A DNA stretch of 10,930 nucleotides, from contig DJRJ01000062.1 of NCBI GenBank assembly GCA_002438865.1, positions 1 to 10,930 of the forward strand, read 5' to 3'. Numbering within the stretch: the first letter of the stretch is position 1; every line of letters starts with the position of its first letter. This DNA comes from Clostridiales bacterium UBA6363. Its GTDB lineage: Bacteria; Bacillota; Clostridia; UBA1381. Below, piece by piece: positions 7,020 to 10,930 of the stretch. The translations under genes were made by a program, and so were the position numbers. The notes beneath the pieces are model-generated. The model saw nothing but the letters and a program-made list of their open reading frames with translations, had not been told where the DNA came from and made no database searches.

Positions 7020-8069
7020 TTATTTTTTGCCCATAATATCATAACTGCGCATAACCTCTTTGCGCTTTTGCGAGGCGTACTGCGCATAATATTTGTGAGT
7101 TACTTCAATGTTTTTGTGCCCCATAAGCTCGGCAACCATTTTTATGTCTATGCCGTCCGCTATCAGATTGCACGCAAACGTTCGCCGCAGTGCGTGGGGG
7201 CGTGTTTTGTCGGGGTCGGTTATGCCGACGGCATGGCAGTATTTCTTTAAGTTTTTCTCAACGCTCTGCGCCGTCATACGCTTTCCCAGACGGCTTAAAA
7301 ACAGCGCTTTTTCGTCTTTTGCGTTTTCTGTTTCAAGGCGCTTTTGCATATATGCAAACAGCTCGTTTTCCACCTGTACGGGCATAAACACCTCCTGCTG
7401 ATCGCCGCCTTTTCGTGTTACGATGAACGAGGAGGAGTCGAAATCCACGTCCGTAATATCAAGATTTATAAGCTCGCTCACACGGCAGCCCGTGCCGAGA
7501 TACGCCGTAAACAGCGCAACGTCACGCAGACGGCGGTTTTCGTATTCTGCAAGGTCACGACCCGTAAAATAGTTCCCGCCGTTATAGATGCAGTCTATAA
7601 GAGCGACCGTTTCCTGTGATGACAGCGGACGTTTCATCTTTTGATGTATCTTTTTGAAATCTATTTTGTCCGTCACATTTTGCGTGAGCATATCGTTTTT
7701 GTACATATACGAAAACAATCCCCGTATGCCGGAAAGCTTGCGGTTTATGCCATATTCGCTGTTTCTGCGCGTGCATTTCATATGCCGTCCGTCGAGCGTT
7801 ACAATATCCGCCTCGTACTCACGCAGATATGCCTGAAACGCCGTCAGATCACGCAGTGTGACCTGCTCCATATGCGCAGGCGTAAAATCCTCGAGTGCGG
7901 CAACGTCCTTGAATTTGAATTTTCTCAGATATTCAAGAAATACCTTTATATCAATGCTGTAGCCTATCTGTGTGTTCACGCTTTCGCCGTTGTACGCCAG
8001 CTCTATGTATTCAAACACAAAGTCGGGAAGCTGTGACAAAAAGTTTGAAAGCTTTGTGTATTTACTCAT
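7020..8069 (-). CDS. Tyrosine recombinase, XerS-like in size and layout
   Basis: This site-specific recombinase cuts and rejoins DNA through a tyrosine nucleophile. The product is 349 aa. Residues 1-140 form the SAM-like core-binding domain (GINRKLSGIRGLFSYM at the end). Residues 150-349 form the catalytic domain with a full set: R196 in GTGCRVSEL, K220 in TRKGG, H292 and R295 in HALRRTFA, H318 in MGHKN and Y327. It is about 50 residues longer than XerC/XerD. The N-terminal LPDFVFEYI, the segment FTPAHMEQVTLRDLTAFQAYL, and the long insert before RLRDVALF resemble streptococcal XerS, the single recombinase for chromosome dimers. ATG 8069 is chosen (GGAGGG just upstream); the in-frame ATG 8093 lies almost at the predicted transcript start. 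No phage or transposon genes surround it, which favours a housekeeping role, but an integrase of a lost element is possible. Confidence 0.88.
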   Translation of the reverse strand: MSKYTKLSNFLSQLPDFVFEYIELAYNGESVNTQIGYSIDIKVFLEYLRKFKFKDVAALEDFTPAHMEQVTLRDLTAFQAYLREYEADIVTLDGRHMKCTRRNSEYGINRKLSGIRGLFSYMYKNDMLTQNVTDKIDFKKIHQKMKRPLSSQETVALIDCIYNGGNYFTGRDLAEYENRRLRDVALFTAYLGTGCRVSELINLDITDVDFDSSSFIVTRKGGDQQEVFMPVQVENELFAYMQKRLETENAKDEKALFLSRLGKRMTAQSVEKNLKKYCHAVGITDPDKTRPHALRRTFACNLIADGIDIKMVAELMGHKNIEVTHKYYAQYASQKRKEVMRSYDIMGKK

Positions 8070-8102
8070 ATTACCCTCCGAAATATCAAGCATTATACAT
8101 AT

Positions 8103-8131
8103 ATTATAAGATTTTTTTTTGAATTTTTCAA
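8103..8131 (-). promoter_or_regulatory. Promoter of the tyrosine recombinase gene
   Basis: On the - strand, TTGAAA (8126-8131), a 17-base spacer containing a run of nine A, and TATAAT (8103-8108) are present. The predicted start near 8096 fits the ATG at 8069 and argues against ATG 8093. A small inverted repeat TTGAA-TTT-TTCAA (8119-8131) overlaps the -35 and could be a binding site. Confidence 0.72.
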
Positions 8132-8145
8132 TATTATTTTAAAAA

Positions 8146-8175
8146 TACTATAGACGAAACGGAAATTTTATAGTA
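8146..8175. repeat. 7-bp inverted repeat with 16-base spacer in the divergent promoter region
   Basis: TACTATA (8146-8152) and TATAGTA (8169-8175) are perfect inverted repeats lying between the divergent recombinase and yloU genes. They overlap the likely yloU promoter. The geometry could suit an operator or a recombinase-type site, but AT-rich sequence makes chance matches common. Confidence 0.4.
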
Positions 8176-8179
8176 AAAT
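8151..8179 (+). promoter_or_regulatory. Probable promoter of yloU-fakA
   Basis: TAGACG (8151-8156), a 17-base spacer and TAAAAT (8174-8179) form a moderate sigma-A-like promoter. The start would be near 8186, about 30 bases before the yloU ATG. TAGAAT (8179-8184) is an alternative -10. No other good candidate is seen in the gap 8094-8217. Confidence 0.45.
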
Positions 8180-8217
8180 AGAATAATAAAGAAACAGACA
8201 GCATATCGGAGAAAGGA

Positions 8218-8580
8218 ATGAATGTTATGCAGTTAAAGACAGATGAAACTTTGGGAACGGTATCGATTTCAAATTCTGTTATAGCGGAAATTGCCGGCGC
8301 AGTGGCGGTTAAGTGCTACGGCGTTGTCGGAATGGCGTCGAGGAATAAAACGGACGGAATAGTTAATTTGCTCCGTGCGGATACTATGACGAAGGGTATA
8401 AGCGTTACGATTGAGGACAGCGGCATAATCGTTGATATGCATATAATTGTCGAATACGGTATAAACATAAACACCACCTGCAAGAGCATTGTAAACCGTG
8501 TGCGGTATACGCTGGAGCACACAATCGGACTGCGTGTAAACAAGGTGAACGTCAGAGTTGAAGGCGTAAGAGTTGATTAA
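8218..8580 (+). CDS. yloU: Asp23/Gls24 family protein, YloU type
   Basis: This is a 120-aa protein of the Asp23/Gls24 (DUF322) family, small cytoplasmic or envelope-associated proteins of Firmicutes. The motifs fit: LGTVSISNSVIAEIAG at the start, then the family's CYGVVGMA, then alternating strands ending in GLRVNKVNVRVEGVRV. There is no signal peptide or membrane helix. In Firmicutes a yloU gene often sits directly before yloV/fakA, as here (3 bases between stop and next start), so a shared role at the membrane or in lipid metabolism is plausible, but the biochemical function is not established. ATG 8218 has GGAG 6 bases upstream; ATG 8227 in the same frame is possible. Confidence 0.9.
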   Translation: MNVMQLKTDETLGTVSISNSVIAEIAGAVAVKCYGVVGMASRNKTDGIVNLLRADTMTKGISVTIEDSGIIVDMHIIVEYGININTTCKSIVNRVRYTLEHTIGLRVNKVNVRVEGVRVD

Positions 8581-8583
8581 GGG

Positions 8584-10293
8584 GTGAGTACAATTAATAT
8601 TCTGGACGGAGAGATTTTTTCGCAGATGATAATTTCGGGTGCGAATAATCTGTATAATAATAAACAAACAGTTGATGATTTGAATGTATTTCCCGTGCCG
8701 GACGGCGATACGGGAACAAATATGTCGCTTACCATAACGGCTCTTTCAAAGGAGCTTTTGTCAAAGAAACCGTCTACGGTGACAAAATCGGCGGATACTA
8801 TGGCTTTTGCGGCATTAAGAGGTGCAAGAGGAAATTCGGGAGTTATCCTTTCACAGTTTTTCAGAGGAATATCGAAAAGTATGAAAGGAATGAAAGAGTG
8901 TAACGGCACAGCCTTTGCGGCGGCACTGGCTGAAGGGTCTGCGGCGGCGTACAAAGCCGTTATGAAACCTACCGAGGGAACTATCCTCACCGTGGCACGT
9001 GAGGCGGCTGCGGGTGCGCAGGTGAAAGCAAGCACCGAGGAGGATATAACGCTTATTCTCGAAAGCGCCGTTGAGCGTGGCAGAGAAGCGCTTGCAAAAA
9101 CCCCGGAACAGCTCCCGGCACTGAAACAGGCAGGCGTTGTTGACGCAGGCGGACAGGGTTGGATATTTGTGCTTGAGGGTGCTTTGGAATATCTTAAAAC
9201 CGGTAAAGTTATCGAAAAAGAGGGCGGCGATGCCGCTCCCGAGGTACAGCATAAGAAAAAGGCACAGGAGAATATCAAAACTGAGGATATAAAATTCTCA
9301 TACTGTACGGAGTTCATTATCGAGAAGAAAGAAACGGGTTCTCCCGTGGATAATTTCAGAAATACAATATCGCCAAAGGGCGATTGTATGCTTGTAATAG
9401 ATGATGACGATATAGTAAAGGTACATATCCATACCAATCATCCGGGATTTGTACTTGAGGAGGCGCTTAAGGTCGGCGAGCTTATAAATCTTAAAATAGA
9501 TAATATGAAGCATCAGCATAATTCCATTATAAGCGACGCACCGCAGACGGAAAAACCGAAAGCTACCAAGCCGGCGGAGGTAAAGCCGGATAAGGAAAAG
9601 ACTGCTCCCAAGAAAAAGGCGGAGCTTAAAGAGGTCGGCTTTGCGGCGGTCGGAGCAGGAAAGGGATTTGTTAAAATCTTAAAGGATTTGGGCGTTGACA
9701 AGGTGATAGAGGGCGGACAGACAATGAATCCGTCCACCGATGATATTTTAAAGGCGGTAAGCAAGGTAAAGGCAAAGACGGTTTACGTTTTCCCGAACAA
9801 TAAAAATATCATTCTTGCGGCAAATCAGGCGGCAGAGCTTGCGGCGGACAAGAAAATTGTCGTTATTCCGACAAAGAACATACCGCAGTGCATAAGCGCC
9901 GTTACTGCTTATAACGATAAGCTTGACGCCGAAACAAACGAAAAAGCAATGAACAAAGCGGTGCAGGGAGTGCGTGCGGGACAGATAACGTACGCCGTGC
10001 GTGATACCGAAATAGACGGCAGAGAAATCAAAAAAGGCGATATTCTCGGAATATCGGGCAGTGATATATCCGTTGTCGGCGAAAATGCGGAGGACGTTCT
10101 TGCGGATTTGGCGGACACTCTTGCGGACGAGGATACGGAATATATAACGCTCTATTATGGAAAAGATGTTAAAAAGGCACAGGCAGAGGAAATTGCAAAA
10201 AGAATAGAAGAAAAATATGCCGATGATGAAATCGAAGTTTCGCTAAAGAGCGGCGGACAGCCGGTATATTATTATGTAATAGGCGTAGAGTGA
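8584..10293 (+). CDS. fakA: FakA/YloV fatty-acid kinase, DhaL-domain ATPase subunit
   Basis: FakA phosphorylates fatty acids bound to a FakB (DegV-type) partner, letting the cell use exogenous or recycled fatty acids for phospholipid. The product is 569 aa, near the family's usual 550. The N-terminal DhaL/Dak2 domain (about 10-205) has the Mg-ATP site NVFPVPDGDTGTNM (D40, D42) and LRGARGNSGVILSQFFRG. The middle domain (about 230-315) keeps C241 and the pair H281/H283 in VHIHTNHPG, matching residues reported to bind zinc in S. aureus FakA. A Lys/Pro-rich linker at about 320-350 leads to the C-terminal domain, which ends GGQPVYYYVIGVE. The start is uncertain: GTG 8584 is 3 bases after the yloU stop with no ribosome binding site of its own and lies inside an AAGGGGTGAG motif. 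No FakB gene is in the window. It is followed by a hairpin and recG. Confidence 0.93.
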   Translation: MSTINILDGEIFSQMIISGANNLYNNKQTVDDLNVFPVPDGDTGTNMSLTITALSKELLSKKPSTVTKSADTMAFAALRGARGNSGVILSQFFRGISKSMKGMKECNGTAFAAALAEGSAAAYKAVMKPTEGTILTVAREAAAGAQVKASTEEDITLILESAVERGREALAKTPEQLPALKQAGVVDAGGQGWIFVLEGALEYLKTGKVIEKEGGDAAPEVQHKKKAQENIKTEDIKFSYCTEFIIEKKETGSPVDNFRNTISPKGDCMLVIDDDDIVKVHIHTNHPGFVLEEALKVGELINLKIDNMKHQHNSIISDAPQTEKPKATKPAEVKPDKEKTAPKKKAELKEVGFAAVGAGKGFVKILKDLGVDKVIEGGQTMNPSTDDILKAVSKVKAKTVYVFPNNKNIILAANQAAELAADKKIVVIPTKNIPQCISAVTAYNDKLDAETNEKAMNKAVQGVRAGQITYAVRDTEIDGREIKKGDILGISGSDISVVGENAEDVLADLADTLADEDTEYITLYYGKDVKKAQAEEIAKRIEEKYADDEIEVSLKSGGQPVYYYVIGVE

Positions 10294-10298
10294 TATAA

Positions 10299-10337
10299 AA
10301 AGGCTGTAAAAATTTGATTTTTACAGCCTTTGCTTTT
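10299..10337 (+). terminator. Intrinsic terminator-like hairpin between fakA and recG
   Basis: A perfect 15-bp stem (10299-10313 with 10317-10331) and 3-base loop TTG lie 5 bases after the fakA stop. The following U tract is imperfect (TTTGCTTTT). The recG ribosome binding site begins at 10338, directly after it. It should at least partly end the yloU-fakA transcript. Confidence 0.83.
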
Positions 10338-10346
10338 AAGAGGACT

Positions 10347-10930
10347 ATGAAAGATATAAGATATTTAAAGGGCGTGGGCGAGAAAAGGGCGGAGCTTTTC
10401 GCAAAAAAAGGAATAAATACCGTTGAGGATTTGCTGTACTTTTTCCCGCGCACATATGAGGACAGGAGCAAAACAAAATATATTGCCGACTGCGAAAACG
10501 GAGAAACCGTATGCGTAAGCATTACGGTTTATTCGCCTGTGCGTGAACACCGCATACGCCGAAATATGACGGTGTACAGTATGATAGCAAGCGATGAGTC
10601 GGGCGTTATGAACGTTGTGTGGTATAATAACCGCTTTGTAAAAGACGCATTCAAAACGGGCGAAAAGTACATATTATACGGAAAAATAGCGTTTAACCGC
10701 AATAAAATCGAAATGGTAAACCCTATGTTTGAAAAGGGCGAGGGCGGTAAGTTTACGGGAAAAATAGTACCTATATATCCGCTTACGGAGAATTTAAAGC
10801 AGAAAACCGTCCAGTCGGTTATGGAAACGGCAATAAAAGAGGCGGGACGTCTGGACGAATACATTCCCGACGAGGTGCGTGAAAAGTATAAAATAGCCGA
10901 AATAAACTACGCAATGCGGAATATTCATTT
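10347..10930 (+). CDS. recG: RecG, ATP-dependent DNA helicase (5' part, runs off the window)
   Basis: RecG is a superfamily 2 helicase that reverses stalled replication forks and migrates Holliday junctions. The frame is open from ATG 10347 to the window end: 194 codons, no stop, so the product is truncated by the window and not by mutation. Seen: the N-terminal LKGVGEKRAELFAKKGI (helix-hairpin-helix-like start) followed by TVEDLLYFFPRTYEDRS, typical of RecG; an OB-fold wedge-domain region with VYSMIASDESGVMNVVWYN (about 70-90); KIVPIYPLTENL; and AMRNIHF just before the edge, matching the RecG stretch that precedes the helicase motifs. AAGAGG lies 3 bases before the ATG. There is no space for a promoter between the upstream hairpin and this start. 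The link yloV to recG also exists in B. subtilis. Confidence 0.93.
   Translation, partial: MKDIRYLKGVGEKRAELFAKKGINTVEDLLYFFPRTYEDRSKTKYIADCENGETVCVSITVYSPVREHRIRRNMTVYSMIASDESGVMNVVWYNNRFVKDAFKTGEKYILYGKIAFNRNKIEMVNPMFEKGEGGKFTGKIVPIYPLTENLKQKTVQSVMETAIKEAGRLDEYIPDEVREKYKIAEINYAMRNIH

Noticed and set aside
7020..8069. Integrase marking a prophage or genomic island
   Set aside because: No tRNA attachment site, phage, plasmid or conjugation gene is visible on either side. The neighbours are conserved chromosomal genes.
8577..9437. A 286-codon open frame antisense to fakA
   Set aside because: It is Ser/Pro/Ala-rich low-complexity sequence made by the codon usage of fakA on the other strand, with no family motif and no promoter or ribosome binding site.

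Overview
The window looks like the core chromosome of a Gram-positive, low-to-moderate GC Firmicute, most likely a Clostridia-class anaerobe (Oscillospirales/Eubacteriales type). Support for this: clpX, a YerC/TrpR-like regulator, an Asp23/YloU protein followed by a FakA/YloV kinase and then recG (the yloU-yloV-recG neighbourhood known from Bacillus subtilis), strong AGGAGG-type ribosome binding sites, GTG/TTG starts, and a lipobox on a secreted cyclophilin. The genus cannot be fixed from the sequence alone.

Layout. On the + strand, positions 1-1856 hold the 3' end of clpX and a complete lysA, closed by a long perfect hairpin at about 1882-1948. From 8093 down to 1958 all genes are on the - strand. 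Read in their own direction they are: a 349-aa tyrosine recombinase with its own promoter; a yerC-like regulator overlapping a YqeM-like SAM methyltransferase, behind a good sigma-A promoter; gyrA behind a near-consensus extended -10 promoter; a lipoprotein cyclophilin whose ATG overlaps the gyrA stop; a short region packed with palindromic repeats; and a second, cytoplasmic cyclophilin that converges on lysA at the shared hairpin. From 8218 to the end the + strand resumes with yloU, fakA/yloV, a strong hairpin, and the 5' part of recG, which runs off the window.

Functions. Most genes are housekeeping: proteolysis (ClpX), lysine and peptidoglycan precursor metabolism (LysA), DNA topology (GyrA), proline isomerisation inside and outside the membrane (two cyclophilins), probable chromosome or element recombination (the XerS-sized recombinase), fatty-acid phosphorylation (FakA) with its usual Asp23 partner gene, and fork rescue (RecG). 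No tRNA, rRNA, CRISPR array, IS transposase or defence system was seen.

The parts that housekeeping genes do not explain are small. The main one is a cluster of four short palindromic elements between the two cyclophilins (2464-2644). Three are tandem, with a 45-46 bp period and a compensatory stem change. The fourth is inverted relative to them and sits between perfect 9-bp direct repeats, like a tiny inserted element. Others are a terminator-like hairpin directly abutting the recG ribosome binding site, an alanine at the main quinolone-resistance position of GyrA, and a recombinase resembling the single-recombinase XerS type. I do not see a convincing new multi-gene system.
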